64,000 bases of DNA from Serripes groenlandicus (GCA_031761405.1 JASEVX010000011.1:20425996-20489995); one strand, 5' to 3'; numbered from the stretch's first letter, positions 31,677 to 43,165 are shown. Notes: a model not told the origin generated them from the letters alone. Numbers and translations are program-made.

Positions 31677-32206
31677 TTTACTCATTCAGGACAAAAAATT
31701 TGGAATGATATTCCCTTTCAAATTAGAACTGCAAATTCATTAAATTCTTTTAACCCTTTCCCTCATACGACAATTCTGAAGCAGACGACTTTGAACGTAT
31801 TTTGTCAAAACATAGAAAATCTCCATAATTGAATGGATAACCTAGCTATGACAAACAGTGGAAAACATTGTGGCAAAAGGAGAAATTGCACGTTTTGTGC
31901 AATTTCTTCTTTTGTCACTATGTTTTTAAAAAGCTGTCTGCTGCGGAGGCGTCAGAAAGCGTCTATATGAGGGAAAGGGTTAAGAACTTATATTTATCAT
32001 GGACGTTTTCTTGTAATTCTTGAAATTAAGTAATCTTTTATTTTGTTACCAATTTGTATTTGCTTTTATTTTGAACTGTTTATATGTGTAACGTTGTGTA
32101 TATAATGTATTGCTTAAACTCTCAGAGGCCCGGATGGAAGATTGGGACAGGGACAACCCAAATGTGTAGCCTCATAAAATAAAGTCGTTATTATTATTAT
32201 TACTCG
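31677..32206 (+). mobile_element. Non-LTR retrotransposon (LINE) 3' end, 11-bp target duplication
   Basis: AGACAAGCAAT flanks it (31666-31676, 32207-32217). The start reads GQKIWNDIPFQIRTANSLNS, then FKKNLYL after removal of the nested MITE, and a stop. This resembles the extreme C-terminus of many LINE reverse transcriptases (WNxLPxxIRxxxSLxxFK). A 3' UTR, an aataaa and a (tta)n tail follow. It is strongly 5'-truncated and not functional. The flanks are pieces of an old MITE. Confidence 0.82.
31750..31983 (-). mobile_element. MITE A nested in the LINE end
   Basis: TTAA both ends. A 4-bp duplication makes cctagctatg. Confidence 0.92.
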
Positions 32207-32271
32207 AGACAAGCAATATTCTTCTTTTTCTCCACACTGTTTCAATTGCATATCAAAATTATTTTTCCTCT

Positions 32272-32888
32272 TTTAGCTGAGAACCAAGCGTGAGATGAGC
32301 TATTGTGATCAATATCTGTCCGTCTATTCGTGCACATTTTCCTACAAACAAATTGTTCTCCTCTACCAAATGGAACAACTTCAAAATAATTTCACAGTAA
32401 AAATTCTCAAGTTGGTCCCCTTTCAAACTTACTCAAAGAATTGAATTCCATGGAAAACTTGTTGCCATGGCAATCGAAATGAAAAACTTTAAAAACTTCT
32501 TGCCCAAAAGTACTACCCGCTTCCAACTTTGTACTGGTCTATTTAAATACATATATAGACACAAGTTGGCAATGCTTGGTTTCCTTATTATTTGTATCTA
32601 AAGATTTTAAAATTCTTCTTGACAAAAATACTGATGTGCACGTGGCACAAACGTTCCTTAGGTGATGCTCTTCTAAGATTGTTCAAATTATCTAGTTCAA
32701 TGAAAACATGGCTGCCAGGGGTTGTTGCACCTGTTTTCCTTTATAGATTATAGTAAAAAGTCATCTTGTTTAATTTAAAAATCGTACTGGCCCGATTTGA
32801 AAATAATTTGGCACATGAATGTTCATTAGGTGACCCTCTACCAAGATGTTTGATGCAGATGAGTCAAACTGCAGGTGGGAAACGGTTA
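32272..32888 (+). mobile_element. Helentron-like fragment and MITE right end
   Basis: Starts TTTAGCTGAGAACCAAGCG and gagctattgtgatcaatat. The core has ttccatggaaaacttgttgcc and gtgaccctctaccaagatg. It lacks the 3' hairpin. 32850-32888 is a MITE end (gtgggaaacggTTAA). Confidence 0.65.
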
Positions 32889-32902
32889 AAGTTATATAAC
32901 AG

Positions 32903-33071
32903 TTATCCCTTTCCCTCATACGACAATTCTGCAGCAGACGACTTTGAACGTATTTTGTCAAAACATAGAAATTCTCCACGTTTTGTGCAATTTCTTCTTT
33001 TGTCATTATGTTTTCAAAAAGCTGTCTACTGCAGAGGCATCCGAAAGTGTTTATATTTGGGAAAGGGTTAA
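32903..33071 (-). mobile_element. MITE A, internally deleted
   Basis: TTAT left, TTAA right. About 60 bp are missing between agaaattctcc and acgttttgtgc, removing the left hairpin arm. Confidence 0.9.
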
Positions 33072-33079
33072 GTCAAGTG

Positions 33080-33538
33080 TAGGTGTCACACCTTGGTAAA
33101 GGTTTAGCATGCAAGTACATATAAATTACACCATAGCTCAATTACTACTAGATGTATGGCATTGAAACTTACTATACAAGGTTTTCCCAACCATCACACT
33201 TATGTTATTAATTAATTAAGATCCTGCGTATATTGCAAATAATTGCCCTTTTTGTGGCGATTGATTTGACAATCACCACAATGCTAACAGAAACAACAAT
33301 AACAAACAACAAAAACATTTAGATAGTCAGTTTTGAACAGCCCGTTGACTTTTTATTCCTTACTGCAAACCAATTAACCTACATCCGTTAAACCGACAGT
33401 AACCAAATATGTAGTTCCATCAGTGATGCAGAGACATGATTAATAATAATCTTGTCAGTGCTACTTTTGACACTATGTTTTCAAAAAGCCATCTGCTGCA
33501 GAGGCGTCAGAAAGCGTCTATATGATGGAAAGGGTTAA
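33080..33538. repeat. Helentron core fragment and MITE A right end (33468-33538)
   Basis: 33080-33240 shares gtcacaccttggtaaagg and gcatgcaagtacatata with 47750-47790. 33240-33465 is AC-rich with no clear feature. 33468-33538 is an A end on the minus arrangement. Confidence 0.55.
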
Positions 33539-33620
33539 AAAGGGTAATCAATAGATAGCAGAATCAATTTTAAACTGTTATTTGGCAATCTTACATTGAA
33601 AGATTCAAAATGAGTATCTG

Positions 33621-33992
33621 TTAACCCTTTCCCACTTACAACAAATCTGCAGCAGAAGACGCTGAAATTATCTGGAGAATATTATTATGGAAGATGTCTT
33701 TCACATAATAGTTAAGTATTAGAATTAAAATGAAAAACATTGTTGCAAAAGTCGTCTGCTGCCTAACGCATTACTTTACACAGACGAAATATGTCACCTG
33801 CCATTGAACATGACTTCTGAAAACATTGTAATAAAAGGTCAAATTGCTCAAAACGAGCAATTTTACCTTCTATTGCAATATTGTCAACTCTTTATCAATA
33901 GAAACTTTTCAGTTTTCTAGATTGTTGAAATTGTTTGTCTGATGATTGTAAAGCAGATGACCTTTGAAAAGTCATGTGAAGTAATGGGTTAA
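33621..33992. mobile_element. MITE B left part (33621-33765) and MITE C minus (33763-33992)
   Basis: C starts CTAA plus cgcattactttacacagac and ends gtcatgtgaagtaatgggTTAA. It replaces or truncates the B copy at gtctgctgc. Confidence 0.78.
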
Positions 33993-34002
33993 ATATTTTT
34001 AA

Positions 34003-34231
34003 TTAATCCATTCCCACATACAACTAATTTGCAGCAGACGACTTTGAACATATTTTGTCAACAAATGGAAAATCTCTATAATTGAATGGATAACCAATGA
34101 CTGTAAGTGGAAAACATTGTGGCCAAAGGTGAAATTGCTCATCATGAGCAATTTCACTTTTGGCCACAATGTTTTCAAAAGTCGTCTGCTGCTATTGCGT
34201 TGAAATGCGTCTGCAAGTGGGAAAGGGTTAA
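34003..34231 (-). mobile_element. MITE intermediate between A and B
   Basis: TTAA both ends. The left half is A-like (gaacatattttgtcaacaaa, gaatggataaccaatgac). The right end is B-like (gcaagtgggaaaggg). Strong hairpin gaaattgctcatcatgagca. Confidence 0.85.
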
Positions 34232-34425
34232 GGTAGCCTGTTGCAGATTTTTTGAATGCCAATATGTCATATCTGAAATCACATCAATTGAAAATGTTCT
34301 AGAAACAGTTATTGAAGCAAAGGAAAAAAGGTTTGCTACAAAGAACAGCTTGTTTTATCAGTTAAAATGTTGAACTGAAAACTTTTTTTATCCTGTATTG
34401 CATCAGGGACCTGTGAAGTGTTGAT
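34232..34425. other. Unassigned segment with a short open frame
   Basis: An open stretch at about 34255-34373 reads ISEITSIENVLETVIEAKEK and a stop. I see no splice context or family match. Confidence 0.25.
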
Positions 34426-34427
34426 TA

Positions 34428-34665
34428 TTAACCCTTTTCCTCATACGAAAATTCTGCAGCAGATGACTTTGAACGTTTTTTGTCTAAACATAGAAAATCT
34501 CCATAATTGATTGGGAGATTGGATAATTCATGACAAAAAGCGGAAAACATTGTGTCAAAAGGAGAAATTGCACGTTTTGTGCAATTTCTTCTTTTGTCAC
34601 TATGTTTTCAAAAAGCTGTCTGCTGCAGAGGCATCAGAAAACATCTATATGAGGGAAAGGGTTAA
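34428..34665 (-). mobile_element. MITE A
   Basis: TTAA both ends. Small insertion ttgggagattgga in the left half. Confidence 0.92.
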
Positions 34666-34739
34666 GTGCTGTAAATGAGTCCACTCATGAACGGTGTACT
34701 AGATATAGTAAAGTTGAGATGGCCGATAACTGAGAAAGC

Positions 34740-34870
34740 TGGAGCCAAAAAGTACTGGTTATCTGTCTGGGATGTGAGAGGTCAGGAGTTTGAATCTTTC
34801 TGACGTCAGTTGTCATGGGTGATTTGATAAGAATTAACTTCTGACCTTGACTTGTGAGAGTGCATTGTCA
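34740..34870 (+). repeat. Possible decayed SINE
   Basis: gatgtgagaggtcaggagtt followed by tgaatc resembles a B box and ggccgataactgagaaagc a SINE-like phrase, but the order is not that of SINE1-4. Confidence 0.25.
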
Positions 34871-34905
34871 TAGATCTAAATAACCTTTATACTTGCTTTT
34901 ATAAC

Positions 34906-35304
34906 TCCCTTTTTCCACATACAGCAAATATGTAGCAAATGACTTTGGAAACATATAGGAATAGGATGATTATTTAACCCTCACTACATATAGACGCTTT
35001 CTGACGCCTCTGCAGCAGACGACTTTTGAAAACATTGTGGCCAAAGAAGAAATTGCTCAAAACGAGCAATTTCTCCTTTTGCCACAATGCTTTCAACTCT
35101 ATTTAATAGTGAAACTCTCATTTATTCAGATTTTTCATGTTTTTGTCAATAAGTTTTGAAAGTCGTCTGCTGCAGAATTATTGTATGTGGGTAAGGATTG
35201 GTATATTGAGTCGGAACATTATGCCAAAAGAAGAAATTACTCATTGAGCAATCTCTCATTGTGCCATACTGTTTTCAAAAGTTGTGAGCATGTGGGAAAG
35301 GGTG
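34906..35304. mobile_element. Old MITE interrupted by a younger copy (34974-35199)
   Basis: Host left part tttttccacatacagcaa and host right part ttatgccaaaagaagaaatt to gtgggaaaggg. The insert starts TTAAccctcactacat and has gacgctttctgacgcctctg. Confidence 0.75.
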
Positions 35305-35469
35305 GGACATTGAAAAGATGTTTCCTAAGAGTTGTCTGCATTGAATAATTTCAAATATTGAGAAAAGATTTTAAGTTTGAGTTGATCTTTTCAAACACTT
35401 TCTGCTGCGATGGTGTGGAAAGCCATGTGTAGAAAGTATCTATTTAGGCAAAAATAAGGATCTAATTTT

Positions 35470-35828
35470 AATCTATTTATATGAAAGTATATTTATGGAA
35501 AGACATGAATACATTGTGGCAAATTGGACACATTTCTCCTTATGTCACAATGTTTTGAAAAGTTGTCTGCTACTGATGTGTCAAAATGCATCTGCTGGTG
35601 GGAAAGCGTTAAACACATAATGAAACATGCAACTCACAAACTTTACTATAGCGACTTCTGCAACCAGTGTTTACCTGAGTTCAAACTGCTATTCTGATCC
35701 AAGTCTTGACTATATGTCCCTAATAAAAATATACCAAAATATTAGGAAATCAAAATTGATGAAATATAATATTGCTTTTAAGTATTTAAGTATTTCTTAG
35801 CACTAAAAACGGTTGTTGAAATAGGACC
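35470..35828. repeat. MITE B right part (35470-35612) and half of the CAGGGTCC TIR element
   Basis: 35730-35828 matches the right half of the 7427 element in decayed form (attgatgaaatataat, taagtatttaagtatttctt, ggttgttgaaataggacc). Confidence 0.5.
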
Positions 35829-35991
35829 TACTTGTGGTAATGTCACTTGAAACTCCTCTAAGAAAATAGCCAATAAATGTAATGGAATCGGTTAGCTGAT
35901 TTATTTTGTCAATTCATTGGATGCATCGTTTGAAATTAGCGTCTAGAGTGAAGCAGATGCTGTTTGTCCCCTTTATTTCTCAAATTAACAA

Positions 35992-36101
35992 TTAACCCTT
36001 TCCCATTTACAACAAAAAAAATCTACTTTTGCTGCAATGTTTTTCAGAATTTTTCTGCTGTGGAAGCGTCAGACTAAGCATCTGTATGTGGGAATGGTTT
36101 A
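35992..36101. mobile_element. MITE B, 110-bp deletion derivative
   Basis: TTAA left, TTTA right, both ends present (cccttttcccatttac, gtatgtgggaatgg). The left hairpin arm and most of the left half are gone. Confidence 0.75.
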
Positions 36102-36337
36102 GAAAAACTTAGAACTGAAGACGATGAATTTATCTGATACTTGAGCAGTGTTGCCTGGATATCAGTAGTGATTAATGTAGGGCATGGGGGTAGATACAGA
36201 CCTTGATGACTAAATTTTAGATCATGCAATGAAACAATTGGATAACATGCCTTGTTAATTTTTTTCACTCTTTTGATGAGAATACTTGCGGCAAAGTTTT
36301 TTCAGATACTAGTCACAATCAACAGGAGCACATTTTT

Positions 36338-37446
36338 AGCTCACCTGAGCTTTGCTCAAGGTGAGTTATTGTGATCGCCTTTTGTCTGGCGTCCGTCGTG
36401 CGTCGTGCGTCGTCCGTCGTGCGTCGTGCGTCAACTTCTTCTCCTCAGTAACCAGTGGGTCAATTTGGATGAAACTTCACAGAAAGCATCCTCTCAATGA
36501 CCTCACCAGAGTTCCTTCAAATTTTTGGGATCCATGCAAAATTCTGGTTTCCATGGCAACGAAACCGAAAAAACTTCAAAATTCTTCTTCTCCCAAATTG
36601 GTTGGCAGATTTTCAAATAATTTTGTAGAAATGTTTCTTGGATGACCCTCTATCAGATTCCTTCAAGCCGTGTTGATTGGTCGAAAAACATGGCCGCCAG
36701 GGGGGGCGGGGCTATTTTGCCTTATATGGCTATAGTGAAAACTTAAAAAATCTTCTCCTCCGAAAGTGTAAGGCCGATTTTCAAATAATTTTGTAGAAAT
36801 GTTCCTTGGATGACCCTCTACCAGATTCCTTCAAGCCATGTTGATTGGTCAAAAAACACGGCCGCCTTGGGGGCGGGGCTATTTTGCCTTATATGGCTAT
36901 AGTGAAAACTTAAAAAATCTTCTCCTCCGAAAGTGTCAGGCTGATTTTCAAATGATTTTGTAGAAATGTTCCTTGGGTGACCCTCTATCAGATTCCTTCA
37001 AGCCATGTTGATTGGTCGAAAAACATGGCCGCCAGGGGGGGCGGGGCTATTTTGCCTTATATGGCTATAGTGCAAACTTAAAAAATCTTCTTCTCCAAAA
37101 GTGTCGGCCCGATTTTCAAATAATTTTGTAGAAATGTTCCTTGGATGACCCACTTTCAGATTCCTTCAAGCCATGTTGATTTGTCAAAAAACATGGCCGC
37201 CAGTAGGCAGGGCTATTTTGCATTATATGGATATAGTGAAAACTTAAAAAATCTTCTTCTCCAAAAGTATCTATCCGATTTTCAAATAATTTTGTAGAAA
37301 TGTTCCTAGGGTGACCCTCTATCAGATTCCTTCAAGCCAAGTTGATTGGTCGGAAACTGGCTGCCAGGGGGCATGGCTTATATAGCTAAAGTGAAAAAAA
37401 AAAAAAATCAGGTGAGCGATTCAAGGGCCATCATGGCCCTCTTGTT
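36338..37446 (+). mobile_element. Helentron-like element, second AGCTCACCTGA copy
   Basis: Very close to 20612-21535, with the same 5' foldback, TCAGGTGAGC subterminal repeat, gggccatcatggccc hairpin and tcttgtt end. It has one more core unit (about 185 bp longer) and an extra run of gtcgtgcgtcgtccgtcgtg near the start. Not open for any Rep/helicase. Confidence 0.88.
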
Positions 37447-37554
37447 GTAAAATGTAGCACACACCAGGAGTTGGTGATTATTGGATGAAGTATGCAAGTG
37501 AACTAAATTACCATGGTTCTTTGTATGAGAATAAGCATGATAATGTTAATAATG

Positions 37555-37961
37555 TTAACCCTTTCCAACATACAATTAAACTGCAACTTTGAAAACATTT
37601 AGGCAAAACTATGAACATTTCCTATTAACCCTTTCCCTCATATAAACGCTTTCTGATGCCTCTGCAGCAGACGGCTTTTTGCAAACATAGTGACAAAAGA
37701 AGAAATTGCTCAAAACGAGCAATTTCTCCTTTTGACACAATGTTATCCACTTTTAGTCATTTCAATTATAGAGATTTTCTATTTTTTGACACAATATGTT
37801 CAAAGTCGTCTGCTGCAGAATTGTCGTATGAGGGAAAGGGTTAAACACCTAACAATTAATAAAATATATCATCATGAGCAATTTCCCCTTTTGTCACAAT
37901 GTTTTCAAAATTAGTCTGCTGCAGAGGCATCAGAAAGAGTCCGTATGACGGAAAGGGTTAA
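37555..37961. mobile_element. MITE B with MITE A inside (37625-37844)
   Basis: B left part with TTAA at 37555. The A copy has TTAA at both ends and a 10-bp deletion near agtcatttcaatt. B resumes acctaacaattaataaaata and ends gacggaaagggTTAA. Confidence 0.85.
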
Positions 37962-37989
37962 TTTAGAAAGATGTTGCTGATGAGAGTTA

Positions 37990-38535
37990 GTGCATCCATG
38001 TTGTTCTGGTCATACCAAAGACTTATAATGGCTGCTCCCCTTGGTGCTCGGGGTTGCCTGGTTACCATTAGAATTGAAGGGCTGGTGTCAGGATAGATGG
38101 ACAAGTTGTGCTGGTAACTAATCAACATAAAGCTGTGATGTAACTGACAAATCGAGGGCTTGGCGTTAAAAGGTTGTAACTAAAATTGGTATTTTTTTAC
38201 CAAGGCTTAAATCACCTCGCCATAAAGTCTTTATAAGCGTTAAATAATTGTTCTTGGTAAACAAAGGAAATTTAGTAGCCATTGCTCGTTTTGAGCAATT
38301 GCACCTAAATTTGCATTGTTTACAAAGGGGTCAAAATTGCCCCTAAACCAGGGTTTTCAAAACAGGCTTTCAGTTACAACCGTTTCACGCCAAGCCCTCG
38401 AAATTGTTGAAAGTGGCGTGACTGTTCCATATATCCTGACCCTGAGCGCCGAGAAAGGTAGCCATTACTACCATTTGTAAATTCTACGGTATTGAACCTG
38501 CGACCACCGAGGCAAATAAACAAACAAACAAAACA
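37990..38535. mobile_element. SINE2 plus (37990-38419) with foldback insert, next to SINE2 minus (38420-38513)
   Basis: The plus copy (ggtgtcaggatagatgg, gatgtaactgacaaa) is interrupted at 38152 and its tail aattgttgaaagtggcgt resumes at 38402. A minus copy with head complement gaccaccgaggca follows directly, then an (aaac)n tail. Confidence 0.75.
38152..38401. mobile_element. Foldback element with TCGAGGGCTTGGCG ends
   Basis: 250 bp, imperfectly palindromic over its full length: tcgagggcttggcgttaaaa pairs with the end tttcacgccaagccctcga. Its centre is gccattgctcgttttgagca. Non-coding. Target duplication only about 2 bp. Confidence 0.8.
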
Positions 38536-38778
38536 TTGTTGAAAAAGAATGAAATTGTTTTAATATGAGAAGCCCGCAACTTATATTTTTAATAGCTTTT
38601 CGGAAATGACATGGTAGGACGAGTTATTATTAGAAAAAATCAAATTTAAATGTCGTGAACATATTGCAATTGCGCTTGTTTAAAAACACTTAAGTTATGA
38701 CACATCTAAAATGAAATAAATATACCGATGTTTTAAGTATTTGCAGTTTCTTTATTTTGACTTGCATTTTTGTTTTTT
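38536..38778. other. No recognised feature
   Basis: AT-rich intron sequence. Confidence 0.35.
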
Positions 38779-39353
38779 AGCTCACCTGTGCACGAAGTGC
38801 TCAAGGTGAGTTATTGTGATCGCCCTATGTCCAGCGTCCGTCGTCTGTCGTCCGTCAACATTTTCTCCTCTGTAAACGGTCGGTCAACTGGGATGAAACT
38901 TCACAGAAAGCATCCTCTCAATGTCCTCACCAGAATTCCTTAACATTTTTGGGATCCATGCAGAATTCTGGTTTCCATGGCAACGAAATGAAAAAAACTT
39001 CAAAATTCTTCTTCTCCCAAACTGGTTGGCAGATTTTCAAATAATTTTGTAGAAATGTTCCTTGGATGACCCTCTATCAGATTCCTTTAAGCCATGTTGA
39101 TTGGTCGAAAACATGGCCGCCAGGGGAGGGGGCGGGCTATTTTGCCTTATATGGCTATAATAAAAACTTAAAAAATCTTCTCCTCCAAAAGTGTCAGGCC
39201 GATTTTCAAATAATTTTGTAGAAATGTTCCTAGAGTGACCCTCTATCAGATTCCTTCAAGCTAAGTTGATTGGTCAGAAAATATGGCCGCTATATATAGC
39301 TAAAGTGAAAAAAAATCAGGTGAGCGATCCAGGGCCATCATGGCCCTCTTGTT
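38779..39353 (+). mobile_element. Helentron-like element, short AGCTCACCTG copy
   Basis: Same termini as 20612-21535 with only about two core units. The 3' part is tcaggtgagcgatccagggc then the catggccctcttgtt end. Confidence 0.85.
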
Positions 39354-39379
39354 TATCCTATTTACGAAGACAAATGAGT

Positions 39380-39874
39380 CCCTATTAGACTTGCAGCAGA
39401 CTGTAATGTGTCAATATCGAGATAAAATCATGTCAAATTCTCCTTTAAACAGTTATTTTAACTCACTGAATGTTATTTTCATGTTCAAAGAGATATGTCT
39501 TGATTTGTGATGTATTTTCACTTAACCCCCACCCCTGATGTTCCAATAATGCCCCTCAGTTGATAACTTTTTTCAACTACTATAATGTAAGTGTTATGCA
39601 TAACTGCAGTATGGATTTCCGACGACATTGATGCGTTGCATCAACTTTTTCTTGTCCTTTACCTGTTTACAACAAATCTGTAGCAGATGACTTTGAAAGC
39701 ATTTACCCAAGACTATAGAAAATCTCTCAAGACATGAAAATATAATTATAAAATGTTGAAAATATTGTGGGAAAAGCAGAATTTGCCCATTATGAGCAAT
39801 TTCTTCTTTTGCCACAATGCTTTCAAAAGTCATCTTCTGCAGATACATCTGTTATCAGGTGGAAAAGGGGTTAA
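39380..39874. repeat. MITE remnants (39380-39650) and MITE B (39656-39874)
   Basis: The second has a decayed left end (tttacctgtttacaac), the hairpin tttgcccattatgagcaatt and right end gtggaaaaggggTTAA. Confidence 0.65.
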
Positions 39875-39949
39875 AATGAATCTTCACAACAGTTTCAGAT
39901 GGAAAGAGACTCAATTAAGGAATAAAATAGCATTCAGTCAATGAGATCG

Positions 39950-40994
39950 TTAAAACCCTTTCTCACATACAAATCTGCAGCAGGCGAATTTGAAAACATC
40001 ACATAAAATCTACATAAATGAAGGTATAATTACTGAAAAAGTTGAAAACAGTGTGGCAAAAGGGGAAATTGATTGTATTGCCAATTTTTAGCTCTACTGG
40101 CCAAAGGCCAGAAGGGCTTATGTCGTGGCGATTTGTCCGTCGTCCGTGCGTGCGTCCGTCCGTAATCAATTTCTTGTTAACACGATACAGTCTTCACTTT
40201 TGATTGTATCTCAACTAAACTTATACAGTAGTTAGATATCCATGAGAGCTCGGTTCCTTTCGAAAACCAGCCAGATCAGCCAATGCATGACTGGATTATG
40301 GCCCTTGAAATGGTCAAAATTGCTATAAAAGAGCTTGTTAACACGATACAGTCTTCACTTTTGATTGTATCTCAACCAAACTTATACAGTAGTTAGATAT
40401 CCATGAGAGCTCGGTTCCTTTTGAAAACCGGCCAGATCTGCCCATGCATGACTGGATTATGGCCCTTGAAATGGTCAAAATTGCTATAAAAGAGCTTGTT
40501 TACACGATACAGTCTTCACTTTTGATTGTATCTCAACCAAACTTATACAGTAGTTAGATATCCATGAGAGCTCGCTTCCTTTCGAATACCAGCCAGATCC
40601 GCTCATGCATGACTGGACTATGGCCCTTGAAATGGTCAAAATTGCTATAAAAGAGCTTGTTAACACGATACAGTCTTCACTTTTGATTGTATCTCAACCA
40701 AACTTATACAGTAGTTAGATATCCATGAGAGCTCAGTTCCTTTCGTAAACCAGCCAGATCCGCCCATGCAAGACTGGATTATGGCCCTTGAAATTGTTCA
40801 AATTGCTATAATTGAGCATGTGAACACAAAAGAGCCTCCATTTACTACCCGATCTTCACTATACATACATGCTCTGGATTGAAAATGACCAAAGAACCAT
40901 ACCAATAGAGCATAGGCCCTCATGGGCCTCTTGTTTCAAAAAGTTGTCTGCTACAAACGCGTCAGAAAGCGTCACTCAAGTGGGAAATGGTTAA
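39950..40994. mobile_element. MITE B split by a Helentron-like element
   Basis: MITE left part TTAAaaccctttctcacat to 40088. Right part caaaaagttgtctgctac to gtgggaaatggTTAA. Confidence 0.78.
40089..40935 (+). mobile_element. Helentron-like element, AGCTCTACTGG type
   Basis: 5' end TAGCTCTACTGGCCAAAGGC with a foldback. About 3.7 near-identical units of 163 bp (ttaacacgatacagtcttca, cagtagttagatatccatga, tggcccttgaaatggtcaaa). 3' subterminal ccaatagagc inverts the 5' word, then the hairpin ggccctcatgggcc and a tcttgtt end. Confidence 0.88.
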
Positions 40995-41126
40995 CAAGTC
41001 TATGCTCCCATTATCTCTGTAAAATTGGATTCTTCTTAGAAATGATGTGTGCAGGCTGTATTATCTGATTGCTCCTCATGGAGATGACGATTATCCATGT
41101 TGCTTAGTTGCGACACGCAGGTTGGT

Positions 41127-41597
41127 TTAACACTGTCCCTCATACAGACGCTTTCTGACGCCTCTGCAGCAGACGGCTATTTGAAAACATAGTGACAAAA
41201 GAAGAAATTGCACAAAACGTGCAATTGCTTGTTTGGAGCAATTTCTCCTTATGTCATAATGTTTTCAAAGGTTGTCTGCTGCAGAAGTGTCAAATGGCAT
41301 GCGGAGAAGTGGGCATTGAGTTGTAAGGGAGATATATTTTGGGTAAAAGACATCCTTAAGTAAGCCCTCTGCTTCCGCAGATTTATTCTCTGTTGCTTTT
41401 TTCATCAGTTTATCCATAAATGGTCACAACAAGTCGCCCACTTGCGGGAAAAAGGAATACTTACTGAAAAAATTGAAAACAATGTTTTCCACTTTTAGTC
41501 ATAGGTTATCCATTCAATTATAGAGATTTTTCTACTTTTTGATAAAATATGTTCAAAGTCGTCTGCTGTAGAATTGTTGTATGAGGGAAAGGGTTAA
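41127..41597 (+). mobile_element. MITE A whose centre is replaced by a permuted foreign segment
   Basis: Left TTAA at 41127 and arm to 41221. Right arm from about 41480 (ttttccacttttagtcatag) to gagggaaagggTTAA at 41597. The middle (41222-41486) corresponds to 47205-47482 in rotated order. Confidence 0.85.
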
Positions 41598-41888
41598 CAC
41601 TATCCCTCATACAGACGATTTCTTACGCCTCTGCAGCAGATGACTTTTAGTGGTAGAGCGTTTGCTTTTGCTGTGGGAGGTCGCTGGTTGAGCCCAGGCC
41701 GGGTCATACCAAATACTTTAAAAATTGTAGTAATGGCTTGCCCTCCTTGGCACTCAGGGTATGCGGGTTTGGACTAAATAGGATAAATGTACCAGTAGTA
41801 CTAGTAACTAATTACCGAAGAAATGCAGTGATATAACTGAAAAATTGTTAAAAAGAGGATAAAACTCCAAACAATCAATGAATACATA
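41594..41888 (+). mobile_element. MITE A left end (41594-41648) and head-truncated SINE2
   Basis: The MITE piece shares TTAA with the preceding copy and stops at cagatgactttt. SINE2 starts in its A box (agtggtagagcg) and runs to gtgatataactgaaaaattg and aaactcc. Confidence 0.8.
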
Positions 41889-42029
41889 GAAGTTTTCAAA
41901 GTTGACTGATGCAGATTTCATTTCAATATCATATCAGGTATTATTGCCTTTGAAAAATAAACTTGAAAGAAGTTCATGAATACTGTAAACAGTCATGTGC
42001 TAGAATAGCAAAATGGATTAAAACCCTAT

Positions 42030-42260
42030 TTAATCCTTTCTCACTTGTAGACGCATTTTAACGTATCTAAAGCACGGCGACTTTTGAAAACATTGACGCA
42101 AAAGTAGGAATTGCTCATGATTAGCAATTTCTCCTTTTGTCAAAATGTTATCAACTCGTCAATAATCAACATATATCTAATATAGAGATTTTTCATATTT
42201 TTGCCTAGATATTTTCAAAGTCGTCTGCTACAGATTTGTTGTATGTTGGGAAAGGTCTAA
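42030..42260. mobile_element. MITE B
   Basis: TTAA left, CTAA right. Hairpin aattgctcatgattagcaat. Confidence 0.82.
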
Positions 42261-42349
42261 AGACCGTAACTTAATGCGACATTAATTCTGCAAAAAAGTG
42301 CCCAAGGTAAAAAAAGAATCTAAATCTAATTACCGTTCCTAAGTTCCAG

Positions 42350-42860
42350 ATAACCCTTTCCCACATACAACAAATCTGTAGCAGACAACTTTCAACACAT
42401 CTTGGCTAAAATAAAGACATTCTCTGCTTATGAAAGTGTAATTTGTTAACCCTTTCCCACATACAGAAAATCTGCAGCAGACGACTTTGACAAAAACCTG
42501 AAAAATGTCCATAAAAGATAGCTTAATTGATAAATAAATGTGAAAACATTGTGGCAAAAGGTAAAATTGCTCATTATGAGCAATTTCTACTTTGGTCACA
42601 ATGTTTTCAAAAGACGTCTGCTGCCATTGTGTTAAAATTCGTCTGTATGTGGGAAAGGGTTAATAGAGCTGACAACATTGCTGCACAAAGAGAACATGCT
42701 TGTGAACGCCATGATGTAACTGAAAAATTATTGAAACCTGCGTAAAACACAGATGCAATGCATCAGACGACTTTCAATACATCTGCAAAAATATGGATAA
42801 TCTATACGATGAATGTGTAATTATTGAAAATAAGTGAAACAATTATGGAAAAGGGTGAAA
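42350..42860. mobile_element. MITE B left half, MITE B (42446-42663), SINE tail and remnants
   Basis: 42350-42447 stops where the second copy begins (TTAA 42446). The second ends gtgggaaagggTTAA. 42704-42752 is a SINE tail (atgatgtaactgaaaaatta). 42756-42860 is a MITE remnant. Confidence 0.7.
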
Positions 42861-42871
42861 GAAGCTTGAGG

Positions 42872-43101
42872 TTAACCCTTTCCCTCATACGACAATTCTG
42901 CAGCAGACGACTTTGAACGTATTTTGTCAAAACATAGAAAATCTCCATAATTGAATGGATAACCTATGACAAAAAGTGGAAAACATTGTGGCAAAAGGAG
43001 AAATTGCACGTTTTGTGCAATTTCTTCTTTTGTGACTATGTTTTCAAATAGCCGTCTGCTGCAGAGGCGTCAAAAAGCGTCTATATGAGGGAAAGGGTTA
43101 A
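42872..43101 (-). mobile_element. MITE A
   Basis: TTAA both ends, near consensus. Confidence 0.93.
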
Positions 43102-43165
43102 AGAGCTAAATCCAATTATTGTCACACTGTTCCCGAAGATCCAGATGAGATATTAATTGAACCTT

